This document shows positions 49,946 to 63,294 of a stretch of 64,000 nucleotides of DNA, piece by piece. The stretch is from Typha latifolia (lineage: Eukaryota > Streptophyta > Magnoliopsida > Poales > Typhaceae): positions 2,234,501 through 2,298,500 of the forward strand of contig CM034104.1 in assembly GCA_019914945.1 (NCBI GenBank), written 5' to 3'. The position numbers and the translations under genes are program-made. Numbering within the stretch: the first letter of the stretch is position 1; every line of letters begins with the position of its first letter. Under the pieces are notes generated by a model that was not told the DNA's origin, did not search any database, and was given only the letters and a program-made list of their open reading frames with translations.

Positions 49946-50447
49946 CTATTATCACTGTAGAGACGGAGAAGAATACCTTCCAACTTTAGTGAGCTTGTTA
50001 CTATTTTTAAAGCAAAAAATAATAATAACTTGTTGTGTTTTCTAGTCGGATAAGATGTAGAATGCGAATGTTGAGAATAAAGCGAATACATGAAAGGAAC
50101 CAAGCTATGGATTAGTTGCTTCCAAAAAGATAATACATGGGAATTAGGTGTGTCATGGAGATTTTGCTGATATGCCCATGATTTCTGGGGAATCCTTACT
50201 ATGTAAATTTTAATCTATATATAAAAGATAGATCAAAAAAAGGGCTTTAACCGTAAGTTCTCTTAAATGTAGGTTGTCATGTGAAAAGTCCGCTTTGCTT
50301 GCGTGCCACCGATGTTTTGAGTCCGACACGTTCACTTAACGGAGACTTTTCCTCGTGCCTCGAGATTCGTAATTTATAAGTTGCTACGGTGGTGAGATGC
50401 TAATAAGAAATTTTCTGTTATCTAATCAAAACAAAGTCACGTTTTGC

Positions 50448-50459
50448 CACGTTATATAA

Positions 50460-50494
<35 letters not shown>

Positions 50495-50513
50495 TTGAGG
50501 AAGCACGTTATAT
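50448..50513 (-). mobile_element. Poly(T) micro-retroposon scar with 10-bp target duplication
   Basis: CACGTTATAT occurs at 50448-50457 and 50504-50513. Between them is a TA tract, a long T tract and GAGGAAG. On the minus strand this reads CTTCCTC then poly(A). It has the same structure as the scar at 36184-36237. Confidence 0.55.
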
Positions 50514-51221
50514 TTTTGTACTGGAATTCTTACGTAAAAAGAGACAAAAGTTCATAGTTAATCTTTAAAGATATGATCTTTATATTCTATTACACCAAAT
50601 TCTCTGTTACATGATTGCCACTAAAAATCAGTACATTATTTGGAAATATTAGATTCACTCTTAGGGGACTAATGCATCTACAGAAGTGTAATAGAAGAGG
50701 TTTTGGGAGAATATATATATAAAGCTCTGATTGAAACTAAACTCGAGCCTGGGTTAATATATCGAGCTGAACTGGTTCTGAGCCCGGCTTTGATTATTTT
50801 TATTGGTAAGTCAATGTTGTGATTTAGTCCAGCAAGACGTAGGGATTGGAGTCGAATGAGCTAGTGGTGGGACCAACCATTGGAAGCATTTAATAATGGG
50901 GTGGGACTGGGGGTTGTTGATGTGAATGGAAGTATCCATCAAGCTAAATGGTGTGATGAGATATTTTTGACACCTTGGCGTAATACTAGAAGTAATTGTA
51001 GTTAGTGACCGTCGATGTTCACCAGAATCTACCAAATAACCAAATTGGAGTTTTGGAGCTCTTGAGCTTCTGAGAAGAGCAGCTCGTAGAGCATCGCGAG
51101 CAATGCAACCAAACTCCGCACTGCCGGAGTATTAGTTTGAAAACGCGCATGGAGTTTACAAAACCAACCAATTCTAGTAGAATTTGTGAGTATCTTTTTC
51201 ATAACTAAGGAGGTCATGGAT

Positions 51222-51475
51222 TCGACTCAAATTTTAAATAATATTATAAAAAAATTATTTAATAATTTAGTGGTTTGACTCTATTCGATTAATGACTCGA
51301 TTCGATTGATTACTCAATAGCCCAACGGCTTATAGCAAATCTCGGCGGTGTTTAATTCGGAGGAATTGTTCGACACACATATGGCTTTAAGTTTAGACTA
51401 GACAGCTAAAAGCTTTATAATACCTAAGTTTCTCTATATCTAGAAAGGAATGACCGTTTGTTTAACCGATTTATA
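51222..51475 (+). repeat. Dispersed repeat, copy with best-preserved middle
   Basis: Ordered blocks shared with 35436-35690: ATTATTTAATAATTTAGTGG, an ACGGCTTATAGCAAATCTCG block, GGCGGTGTTTAATTCGGAGG, ACACATATGGCTTTAAG and CTATATCTAG. No coding capacity. Confidence 0.65.
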
Positions 51476-52290
51476 ACATTCGGACTCATGAATAATGTAA
51501 ATAAATAATTTGAGTTTAGGAGCCACCGAAGGTCTCCGGAGGATTCAACAAACTCTTCTAATCAGATTTGACAGAGTAATTATAGTTTAGTTAGAAGTTC
51601 AGATAATCACAGTGATGCTCGCTAAAATACAGAAATGTAAATATATTTAACCCAATTAAAACTACAATTGGGGGCCTCACAGGCCCAAGGTTGTTGACTT
51701 TGGAGTCAATAAGACAAGTGTGAGGTGTTGACGGAGTGGAGTCTTATGAACTCTTTTCACTACTGGGGTACACATCTCGAGATAATTAGTAAAATAAGGT
51801 CAATAGTTCATCCGCAGCCCCTTTGTAGGAAGTTGCTACATTCTTAGTGGTCGGCAGTTATTGATTGGTAATTTCCTACAGTTAGGGCTGCAGACGATCT
51901 GTTCCTTAGAATATGCCCTCTCGGATTTGCTGCAGTATCTGCGTACCTTTTGTGCTACGGCGGACGGTACTTAAATCGTGTGCATTAAATGCACCGACTC
52001 GGCGAGCAAAATTAGCATTTGAGTTAACTTGTGAAATAATAAAATATTAAAAAAAAACTTGTGAAATAATGGTGGAATAATCGTAACTATTCTAATTTTT
52101 ATTATTAAAAGAAAAGAATTAAACCTAATATAAGTTATTCTGATATTTAGTTCAATACTAGTATAAAAATTAATAATTATATTTAATGTGATATAAAATT
52201 AATATAAAAATATTAAAAATTAGTGATTTTTAAACTAAATGATAAATATACCATTGAGCTGACGGAAAATAATATTTCAAAAAAAAATTT

Positions 52291-52406
52291 CGCGTTATGC
52301 GGGTATGTGGGATAGTACCCGCACTACGCAGGTATATAGGGTTATAACATCTCACTCGGGTGTGCATGGTATTGCCCCGCATTGCGCGAGTATGCCAGGC
52401 TATCTT
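52291..52406. repeat. Degenerate minisatellite, about four units of 25-33 bp
   Basis: Units begin at about 52291, 52320, 52353 and 52378. Each follows the scheme CGC..T.(C)GC(G/A)(G/A)GTAT followed by a GG-TA-rich half. They have diverged to the point where only the scheme is shared. Confidence 0.5.
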
Positions 52407-53965
52407 TAGATATGAGAGAGAGAGAAGAGATAGCAATTGTAGCTGATATGATTAGTAATTATATTTTGTCAACTCAATATAAAATGAGAATCTTAGGTTA
52501 TTAATAAATTATTTTAAAAAGTTGTATGTAATAAAATAAGAGAGAATGTTAAATTAGTGTACTTAAACCACCAGAATAAGTCTATTTCTATTCTACAAGT
52601 AAACCAAGGCTAAGAGATTTCAGCTACATATAGAAGTGCAAATGATTGGATACTGAATTTATACTCGGGAAGATTTAGAGATGTTAGTCAACTAACAAAT
52701 AAATATATGAATTATTGGACTTTGATTTTTATATTTTTAAGGATTTTTTACAAATCACACCATATATTTTACCTATTTTGTGATTCATATTCTGAAGATT
52801 TTGTAATTCAACCCCTCATTTTTTCCTATAATTCTCATTTAACATTCCGACAACAGTGGAGGATGTAGGTGAGAAAGATAGTAAAGGGATATAGAAATTA
52901 AAGAAAATTATGAGGGTATTTTAATAACTTAATCGACGTTAGTTAGTCAAAATAACACCAGGGTGTTGAATAAAAATTATAAGAGAAAATAAGGGGTCAA
53001 ATTATAAAATCCTCTAAGACGGAATGTAAATTATAAAATAGATAAAATATAGGATGTGCATAATATTTTTTTTTTAATCTATGTGCTCACTGCTCTCTTA
53101 GTCGCTAGAATACATGTGTAGACATAAAAAAAAAGAAGAATGCAAGACCCGCCAACCTACTATATGTTTTATAGGGTTCGTTGATTTAATTAAAGCCATC
53201 AACATGTCATGTTGCTATACATGTTATTATGTCAACTAATTAAAGCACCAAAGAAATAAGGACCTGGAATAGTTAGGTGGAATGGCAAAGTCAATAATGA
53301 CAATAATGGGGATACCCAACTTTATTTAAGGATAGAAGGTAAATTCTCGTATGTGAACCCTTGGGATAATTCAACAGTATCAGCATATTACTATTCTGAC
53401 GAATTGCAAGCTACGCAAGTAATTGTCTCACATAAGGGCCCGTAGATATGACCAGGTATTGAGCGGACGAAGTCCAAGTCTCGAAATATTAGTCTATTTA
53501 GAAGATCACGTTATAAAAGTCTCATTATAGCATTCTTTTTATGAGAACCTACTATGTGACGTATAGAAATATTTTCGAAGATAGTGATTATATTTCTTAG
53601 AATAATAGTGGTAGCATTCATCCTAGCGAAAAAGTCCGCTATTTGATTTGGTCTATTAGGTGGATAATTTTTAGTGTTAAAAGTTTAAATTAAAATTAAA
53701 ATTTAAAATTTAATTTCGAGCCGAGCTTGAGTCGCAGTCACTTCTTTGGCCTCCCAATCCCATTATTGAATCTTCAGTGACTCTCAGATGTGATGCGGTA
53801 GTGAAGGCTGTCAATTGTTTCGGTGATCAATCCCAAATATATCATTCCAGAGTACATCTTGTGGAAGTTAAGATTCACCTCTATTCAAATATGCTACACT
53901 ACAGAAAAAAATTCTTATACTACAAATCTGTTCTGAAATGCTAATCCTTAATCTAAGGACTTTCC

Positions 53966-53989
53966 TAAATAAATAAATAAATAAATAAA
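53966..53989. repeat. (TAAA)n microsatellite
   Basis: Five to six TAAA units. Confidence 0.9.
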
Positions 53990-54900
53990 GGACTCGAAAT
54001 AATTTTTTTTTGATCCTTTATTTGCCCTAATAGAAACCAGACAAGTTTTGCCTTCTCTCTAATATGATGATAAAGGTTGGTCTTTTATCTTAAAACCACA
54101 TGAATCTCTACCATAGCATCTATAAAACTGCAAAAATAAGTGAGACTTATAAAGTACTTCAGCTATTACAATGTAAGCCCACAAATGGGCCCAAGGCTTA
54201 TTATGGTCTTAGGAGCCCATGTCTTTTACTTCTTCATGATTTAATATTTCATTCCTTAATTTTACTAATAGAATATCAAAATTTCATGGTCCAAAAGAAT
54301 TATTTTTAAAAATAAAAGGGGTACAGGAAACATCAAACTTACTCAGTGAAAATTGAGAGTAAGAAGGCTAATTAAATTGAGTTTAAGTACACAATTCAGA
54401 GTGAGATGGATTGAGTCGTGGAACTGGAGGACAAACGAACGAGAGATGACTCAATTATCTAAGTTAGATATTAATTAAGAATTGTTAAAATAATTAAAAA
54501 TGATTTGAGATAGACAAGGTGCAAATGTGGTTTAGTTTCCGGTTTTCTAATCGGACCCAAACATTAACGCGGTCCAAATTCCTTTATATTTCCTCAGAAA
54601 CGTCTTATAATCCATTGATGCTCGTGGAAAGAAAAATAAATTAAGTTCCCATGATACCCTTAAATTTCCTCTTATTTACATCTCTCTGTTTTTTTTTAAC
54701 TCATTTTGTGCACTAAAGCCGGTGCCAATGACGAGAACCGTAGCGAGTATAATTGTAAATAAGTACAAATTTAGGGGTTATAGTGTTTAAACAGAGCGGA
54801 AAAGGATTTTTTCTCTTTCGTCTCTCCATTTCTTTTTTTATTTTATTTCTGTTATCGAATCGTTCTTCTCCAAACGCCATTTGTTTTCCTCCATCTCTCT

Positions 54901-55123
54901 GCTTCTTCGAGTTCTAGGGTTAGGGTTTCTTCGTCTCGTTAGCCCTTCTCGAGGATTCTAGGATTCGGGTTTCTTCGTCTCGTGTACGCTCTCTCGGTTT
55001 CGGAGTTGCCGTCAAGGAGCTAGGGCTTCGATCCCCTTTGGTTGCTCGATCTCCGGAGAAAACCCTAGATTGGTTTCCTCCTCACTCGCGAAATCTTGAG
55101 TTTGCAGTCGGTGCCCCCGCGAA
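54901..55123 (+). promoter_or_regulatory. SPT6L leader with telo-box and pyrimidine-rich tract
   Basis: AGGGTTAGGGTTT at about 54916-54928, and an inverted AAACCCTAG near 55060, are telo-box motifs common near transcription starts of plant housekeeping genes. The surrounding sequence is TC-rich. The start site itself is not visible. Confidence 0.5.
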
Positions 55124-58100
55124 ATGGCCGGTCGTACGGTCGTCTCCGACGAAGAAGGTGAGTAATTTCCATTAAGTTTTATTAATTTTATTCTGACTTG
55201 TTTCCTTCTTTGTTAAATTTATCCATGAATTCTTTTTATTTGCTGAAATTTTTTCAGACGAGTATGAAGAAGAAGAGGAACCGAGAGCTGGCGGCAAAAG
55301 CAATGATCGTGACGACAGGGACGACGAAGACGATGAGGAAGACGAGGAAGGTACAGTTCTGATGAGTTTTATTGCCATACAGCTAGCCCTTGGGTTTCGG
55401 TTGCTAGCTGCGTTGGTAAGTTGATTTCTGATGGTTCCGTTCTCTTCGAGCAGAAGAAGGGCAAGATGAGTACGAGAAAGATGGTTTCATAGTAGACGAT
55501 GACGAAGAACAGGAAGAGGAGGAAGAGGAAGAGAAAGAAGATAGTGATGAGGAGAGGCACAGGAAAAAGAAGAAGAAGAGAAGGTACTAAAGCTGGCTTT
55601 CATTGATTGTATTTGTTAACAGAAGGAAATGTTATATTTGTCTCAAAAGATCTTGAAATTTATTACGTGTGATTGACATTAGAGAATCGGAGAAGACTTT
55701 TGTCCTTGACGAGGATGATTATGAGCTGCTCCAGGACAATAACATTACTGGCATCCATCGACCCAAACCTGTATGTTTCACTAGTTTTCTTTTTCACAAT
55801 TATCAGTTCATGTAGTGACATGGAACAACATCTATTTGTTTCTATGCTGTTATGTTGTTAGGGTAGCAAGTTTAAGCGCCTGAAGAAGGCTGGGAGGGAC
55901 TCGGAGGGACAGGAGCGGTCGGTTTTTTATGATGAAGAAGAATCAGAAAGGAATAGGGGGGCAGGTGGACGAACTGCTGAGGAAAAGCTCAAACGCAGCT
56001 TGTTTGGTGATGACGAAGGTAGTTATCTCAAATGCTGTCTAGTTTTCTAATTATCTCATGGACAGATGGGATATACTGTTTGGTACTATATCTATGTTGA
56101 AACTTTGCAGCTGCACCTTTGGAAGATATTGCTGAAGAAGACGAGCAGCCGGAGGAAGAGGAAGAGGAAGAGGGAGATATCATTGGTGAGGAGGATGAAA
56201 TGGCAGACTTCATTGTTGATGAGGAAGATGTTGATGAGACCGGTGCTGTTGTGAAGTATGATTATTTTTTTCTTTCTGCAATTTTTCCCTGATGTTCCCC
56301 CATTCCTGCTACACTTCTGTTTCTAGTGTTTTCTTTCCTGATGCTGATTATTATCAGCTTGTGATTTGCTTAACACAGAAAGAAGAAATTGAAGAAAAAG
56401 AAATCTAGACAAGCACCAGGTGTATCATCATCAGCTCTGCAAGAAGCTCACGAGATATTTGGTGATGTTGATGAACTATTAATGCTTCGAAAGCAAGGCC
56501 TTGATAAGGTGGAAGTTGACTCTGGTGGGCTGAGAAAGAGGTTTGAAGATGAGTTTGAACCATTTATTGTCTCAGAGAAGTATATGACACCAAAGGATGA
56601 CATGATACGGGAAACTGATATACCAGAGAGGATTCAGGTAACAATAGGACTGTTATATGCTGTTTTTTAGGCAAACATGATGAAACATCTCAATTTTCCA
56701 GTATGTCTTACTTCTGGATGCATCTGTATATTGCAGTTGTCTGAGGATCTTACTGGGCCTCCACCAATAGATGATAAGAGCATAGAAGAGGAGAGTACAT
56801 GGATATATAACCAGCTTACTGGTGATGTCTTGCCTCTGCTAGGCATCGAAGATCAAGTGGTCAAGGAAATTACCAAGGAAGACATTGGAAATGTTTTGAC
56901 GATGTTACATGTCCAGAAGCTTGATGTATGTACTTTTTTTAAATTGAAGAAGTCGCTCCGCTCATAAATTTGACATTCTTTATTCTAAGTACTGATCTGT
57001 CACTGTTGCTTCAGATTCCCTTCATTGCCATGTACAGGAAGGAGTTATGCAGTAGTCTACTGAAAGATACTGATGTGGAAGTGCAAGATGCTGCAGAGAA
57101 AGTGCCTGGAATGAGGTGGCATAAGGTGCTGAACATACATATGATAAATAACTCACTAATAATAGTTTTGCATATGTTTCAGTTGAACTGATTTTATGAA
57201 AACAGAATAATAAATTGCCTTTCCCTTTCCCCTTTTCAGATGCTCTGGGCTGTTCAGTCCTTGGACAGGAAGTGGTTGCTTCTTCAGAAGCGGAAGAATG
57301 CTCTTGAAATGTACTATACCAAACGATTTGAAGAGGAAAGTCGAAGAATTGACGAAGAGACGAGACTCGCATTAAATAGACAACTCTTCAAATCTATTAG
57401 TGAAGCACTAAAGGAAGCAAAATCTGAAAGGGAGGTAGATGACGTCGATGCAAAATTCAATCTGCATTTCCCTCCTGGTGAAGTTGAAGCAGAGGAAGGG
57501 CAATTTAAAAGGCCAAAGAGAAAATCGCTATACAGCATTTGTCATAAGGCTGGGTTATGGGAGGTCGCCGACAAGTTCAGTCTTAGTTCTGAGAACTTGG
57601 GATTGGCTATAACACTGACAAAGATATCTGTATGTTTTCTGGACTTTTATCTGTCTTTGGATATTAGTCACATCAGCATAGAAGCAATACTCTTCACATA
57701 TTTTTTTCTGCATATGCATAAGAAATCAATCTCTAGTATATTAATATTCTAGTTGCATACTATATATAAATGGAGCCAATTTTAATTACAGGAACTGTAG
57801 CAGCATGTATTTCTTTTGTGCCCAGCACATCTTAACATTTTGATGTAAGAGAAGTAGTCCATTTTGCATATCATTTTTCTTTAGGTGGATGAGCTTCAAG
57901 ATCCAAAGGAGACTCCTGAAGAAGTGGCTGCAAATTTTACTTGTGCAATGTTTGAAACCCCACAGGATGTACTGAAAGGTGCTAGGCACATGGTATGGCA
58001 CCATTTGTGTTCTTAAGTCTGATACTGTCTTTTAAATCTGTAAATCTATATGTGTGCCATGTATTCATGTTGTTCCGAGAATGGTGATAATCTTCGTCTC

Positions 58101-61100
58101 TTTTTCTTTGCCTGCTCAGGCAGCAGTGGAAATTGGCTGTGAACCTATCATAAGGAAGCATGTCCGAAGTATTTTTATGGAGAAAGCTGTTGTCTCGACA
58201 AACCCTACTTCAGAAGGAAATTTGACCATTGATCACTATCACCATCTTTCAGGTGTAAAGTGGTTACGTGACAAACCGTTGGCTAAATTTGAAGATGCAC
58301 AGTGGTTCCTTATCCAGAAAGCGGAAGAAGAGAAGCTCCTTCAGGTCACAGTAAAGTTGCCACAAGATGTTCAAAAGAAGTTACTGTCTGATGCTAATGA
58401 GTTCTATCTGAGTGATTTTGTTAGTAAATATGCTCAGCTCTGGAACGAGCAAAGGAAGATGATCTTGGAAGATTCTTTTGTAAATTACATTCTCCCGTCA
58501 ATGGAAAAGGAAGCTCGATCTGTCCTGACGGCAAGAGCTAAAAATTGGCTCCTTATGGATTATGGAAAACAATTATGGAGCAAGGTCTCAATTGCTCCTT
58601 TCAAACGGAAGGATTCTTATAATGATTCTGAGGATGAACCTGAATTGAGAGTCATGGCATGCTGTTGGGGTCCTGGGAAGCCTGCAACAACATTTGTTAT
58701 GTTGGATTCAGCAGGGGAAATGGTTGATGTGCTGTATGCTGGTTCTATTAGTGTTAGGTCGCAGGGTGTTGCCGAGCAACAACGCAAGAAAAATGATCAG
58801 CAACGAGTTCTGAAATTCATGACGGACCATCAGCCGCATGCTGTCTGTGTAGGAGCAGCGAATTTGTCCTGTAGACAACTGAAGGATGACATTTATGAGG
58901 TGATTAAGTTACCTTTGTTTTTGTTAAAATTTTCCTTTTGTATATTAGATCAGTTAGTTCTATTGGTACATGAGAGAGAATCTACGTGCAATGTGAATGA
59001 TATACATCAGAGATAGATCCAAAATCTTTATTTCAGTTCTGGTCCTTCCAAAACAAAAAGTTTTTGAGTTTTAACTGATTTGGGTTTGGTTTTGACCTGT
59101 CTTTGAGAAGCCTTTGCCAAATTCATATCTAAAGAAGTCAAAACAATTTGTGGATTTGCCATGAAAACTACAGGACCAGTTTGCTGTAGAGTAGTATACC
59201 TTCTTGGATGCAACCTAGGCTTGTGCAAAGTCTAGATGAGAGAGATGACAACAGTCAATTTTGAGACTTAACTTTTAGCAATGTTTTAAAAACCAGTCAA
59301 GGTAGCCACCTGCTATATGTTAGGCAAGCTTCTAAAGCGGCTCCTAGGCGCTCGCTTAGGCAGTCAATCAGGCCTTGTTTGGTTTGAGGCTAAGCCTCAA
59401 ATTTGATTAGTTGGCTTTATTTCTTAGTCTTGATTTTTTGGAGAGTAAACTTAGTTAGATATAAACAAGATAAAAAGATGATTGATTACCGAACCGGGTT
59501 AGGGGTCCCTGAACCAGTTCAGGGGTGTTTCCTGAAATCAAAAGCAAACAAACCCTCAGGTACTTGGCGACAAGTAATTAGGCAATTTTGGCTTGCTAAT
59601 TGTTCTAGTATAGGTATTAAGTGTAAAGCACTATTTCTACTTGTGTCCCAAACCTACCTATCATTCAAGTTCTAAGGGGTTCCTAATACCTAATTGTCGT
59701 ACTTTCTGTTATTGCCCTTTCAAGTTTTCTTGAGGATATGTACACATTTTTGAGGTTTTGCAGCTGTTGTGTTCTATGATCTGCCTGCCATGTACAGTTT
59801 TTAAAAACATTGACTTTGAGTCTTTTTCTTTTAAAGAACTTTCAAATTTAAGGATAACTTTTGATTTGCACCTTTACATAACAATATAATTGAGGCGACA
59901 TATTTGTTGTCCACTCTGTTTTCTAATGTTTGACTATATACATGTTTTTTATGGTTGGAAAATAGTATGGAACCAAGAGTTTTTCAAAGAAAATATTCCA
60001 TAATTTCAACAAGTTTGCTTATAATTCGTCTAACATGCTTTTCTGTGAGCAGGTGATTTTCAAAATTGTGGAAGATCATCCGAAAGATGTTAGCCGAGAT
60101 ATAGAGAATATAAGTATTGTGTTTGGTGATGAGTCATTGCCCCGCCTTTATGAGAATTCACGGATATCTTCAGATCAACTACCTGGGCAGCCAGGTGCCT
60201 TCAATCATATTGCAAAGTTGTAATATTTGGTAATATTTTTTGTTTAGTTTCTTTTTTTCTTCTAACATGATCATGCATTTTCAGGTATTGTAAAGCGTGC
60301 TGTGGCTATTGGTCGTTATCTGCAAAACCCCTTGGCAATGGTTGCAACGCTCTGTGGACCAGGGAAAGAGATATTATCTTGGAAACTCTGTCCTCTTGAA
60401 CATTTTCTTACCCCAGATGAGAAGTATGAGGTAGTTGAGCAGATAATGGTTGATGCAACAAATCAAATAGGTGTTGATGTTAATTTAGCTGCAAGTCATG
60501 AGTGGCTATTTGCTCCTTTGCAATTTGTTTCCGGTCTTGGGGCAAGGAAAGCTTCTGCTTTGCAGAGGGCATTTGTAAGGGCTGGCTCAATTTTCAATCG
60601 GAAAGAAGTAACAATGGGGAAACTTATAAGAAAGAAAGTTTTCATTAATTGTGTTGGATTTTTGCGTGTCCGTAGAAGTGGGGCAGCTGCAGCTAGTACT
60701 CATATTATGGACCTATTGGATGATACACGGATTCATCCAGAGTCATATGATCTAGCAAAAAATTTGGCCAAGGATGTATATGCTGAGGATGCTCCACATG
60801 AACCAAATGAGATGGATGACGATGAACAAGAGATGGCGATTGAACATGTTAGAGAAAGACCTCATATGCTTAAAGTTCTTGACATTGATGAGTATGTCAA
60901 AAGTTTTCCAGATGGGAGTAGGAAACAAGAAACTCTGTATGATATAAAAATGGAGTTGCTACAGGGATTTCAGGATTGGCGGAACCCTTTCAGAGAACCA
61001 AATCCAGATGAGGAGTTCTGTATGTTGTCTGGTGAAACTGAGGATACCATTTCAGATGGGAGAATTGTCCAGGTCACTGTCCGTAACATTCAAGATAACC

Positions 61101-63294
61101 GAATCATTTGTGCTCTTGATTCTGGTTTGAAAGCCCTGGTTACGGCTGAAGATTATTCAGATAATCCATACGATTTTGAAAACCTACAAGTACGTGAAGG
61201 TGAAATACTTACATGCAAGGTTAAGAATGTCAATAAAAATAGATTTGTGGTCTACTTGACATGCAAGGCTAGTGAAATGAGAAAAAGACCATACTTCTAT
61301 AGAAGCAAGCGTGACCCTTACTATCATGAGGATGATATTAGTTTACATAATGAGCAAGAGAAGGCTCGCAAAGAGAAGGAACTTGCCAGGAAGCATTTTA
61401 AGCCAAGGATGATAGTCCATCCTCGGTTTCAGAACTTTACAGCTGATGAAGCCATGGAGGTATGTTGTCTTCATGGATATAATCATATAATTTTTAGTTG
61501 TCCTTTTTCATACCATTTGCTGTTACTGATTGCTATACTATGGGATGAAAACTTCTGTTGGAGCAGCATCTTTCGGACAAGGAGGCTGGTGAGAGCATTA
61601 TACGTCCAAGTTCTAGGGGCCCGTCTTTTCTAACATTAACTCTGAAAGTTTTTGATGGAGTCTATGCTCACAAAGAAATAGTTGAGGGTGGAAAAGATCA
61701 CAAGGACATTACCAGTTTACTTCGTCTGGGGAAAACTCTGACCATTGATAAAGACACTTTTGAGGATCTTGATGAGGTAACTGTGCCTTTATATTGAATT
61801 TAGATCAAGAGAGTATGTTGTTTTCTTCTTACAATTATTAAGAGGTTCTCATAACGACTACTCTACATAATATATATTTTACTTTTGAGTTATGCAATTC
61901 TTATCTAAGAGTCTTCACTTGGCATTCTCAAATTGATTCATCTTTCATGACCTTCTGTTAAGTACATTGTTAACTAGTTGGCAGCCTTTGAAGTTTGAAG
62001 TACAATAGTCGAGTGCTAATTTAGGCTGAGGTTAGGATAATTCATATTGCACGTAAGGAAGCCATTAAGTTTATTGTTGTATATTGGAGATCTATGACAG
62101 ACTTATAGTTAATTTAGTTGCATAATGAACCATATTGGCACAACATATGCTCCCTATATGATACCTCCGTTGAGTTTTTAAAATGTTAGGTGGATGCCTA
62201 GATGGTGCAGAAATCACATTTTCACTGTTTTTAAAATAAAATATTGGTCATGATCCATTATTTACCCTGAAACTGGCCCTTGGTTGATGTTCAGTAGTTC
62301 TTACTATTGTGATTATTTCCCATCTTTACCTAGTGCCCTGTCTGGTGAGAAAGCTGGGGGTAGGGATTGTTCTTAATAGGAAAAATGATAAACGGTGAGG
62401 TGACATGTAAAAGTTGGTATCAGCGAAAGCTTGTGAGGGTAGTTGTTTTGTGGAGCACATAATCATTGATACAGCAAATTATCTTGTTCCATTGTTAATA
62501 GTAATATAGATGAATGCTGGTTTTCCAACTATGCTGTCATGGTCACAATGTGATAGTTTGAGCTGACATCACTTATTTTATTTCTGTTGATGACTTTATA
62601 ATTTATTGATGAGTTTGATATAGCTTCTTGTTACATTATTAATGCATACGAATGCTGGTTTACTGAATATGCGGTTTTGGACAAGTTTGATATATTTTGA
62701 GCTGCTATCCTTTCTTTTCTTTTTATTATTATTATTTTTATATTTATTATTATTAGTATTTATTATGTACAATGTTTATACTTGCTCCTTTTATCCAGGT
62801 TATGGATAGATATGTAGATCCATTAGTTGGCCACCTGAAAAGTATGCTTGCCTATCGCAAATTTAGGAAGGGGACGAAAGCAGAAAATGATGATTTGTTA
62901 AGGGCAGAGAAGTCTGAGAACCCAATGAGAATTGTGTACTGTTTTGGCATCTCTCATGAACATCCTGGAACTTTCGTTTTGTCCTATATTAGGAGCTCAA
63001 ATCCTCATCATGAGTATATTGGGTTATATCCAAAAGGATTTAGGTTTCGGAAAAAGGATTTTGAAGACATCGACCGCCTCGTATCTTATTTTCAGAGAAA
63101 CATTGACAAACCACCTCCAGATGCTGGCCCATCACTTCGAACAGTTGCAGCTATGGTACCAATGAAAAGCCCGTCAGCTTGGAATTCCTCCGGAGGGGGA
63201 TCTATTGGCAGTGGTTCAGCAGGTAGCAATGATGGGTGGAGGGGTCAAACACGTTTGGACAGGGATAGATCTTCTACTCCAGGTTCAAGAGCAG
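55124..63294 (+). CDS. SPT6L: SPT6-like transcription elongation factor (3' end outside window)
   Basis: Histone chaperone and elongation factor that travels with RNA polymerase II. Sixteen exons lie in the window: 55124-55157, 55258-55350, 55454-55583, 55683-55770, 55862-56018, 56111-56255, 56379-56637, 56737-56925, 57015-57125, 57240-57629, 57885-57992, 58120-58899, 60053-60194, 60285-61459, 61567-61776, 62799-63294, giving about 1502 residues. Domain order: very acidic N-terminus (to about 270), helix-turn-helix and helical core (KRKSLYSICHKAGLWEVADK), YqgF/RNase H-like fold from about 745, HhH near 958 (SGLGARKASALQRA), S1 domain about 1132-1205 (ILTCKVKNVNKNRFVVYLTC) and tandem SH2 region about 1280-1450 (RIVYCFGISHEHPGTFVLSY). 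The last exon seen ends in a Gly/Ser-rich stretch with one GW. Plant SPT6L proteins usually continue into a WG/GW-rich tail, expected beyond the edge. Reading frame is intact throughout. Confidence 0.95.
59371..59555. mobile_element. Tourist-like MITE in SPT6L intron 12
   Basis: A 185-bp element. The left end is GGCCTTGTTTGGTTTG; the right end, read inverted, is GGGTTTGTTTGCTTTTG. The first 15 positions agree at about 12. The trinucleotide TCA flanks both ends (59368-59370 and 59556-59558). Ends and size fit PIF/Harbinger (Tourist) MITEs, although their usual target is TWA. No coding capacity. Confidence 0.55.

Larger units (their letters stand above)
49375..54900. other. Long spacer with repeat relics
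   Basis: No gene seen. It contains two copies of the dispersed repeat (49700-49945 inverted; 51222-51475), a poly(T) insertion scar (50448-50513), GCTCGAGC-type fragments (about 50725-50800, 53715-53735), a degenerate minisatellite (52291-52406) and a TAAA microsatellite (about 53966-53989). The first 150 bp are the translocator promoter and leader. Confidence 0.5.

Noticed and set aside
54916..54928. Interstitial telomere repeat
   Set aside because: Only two AGGGTT units at a promoter; better explained as a telo-box than as telomeric DNA.
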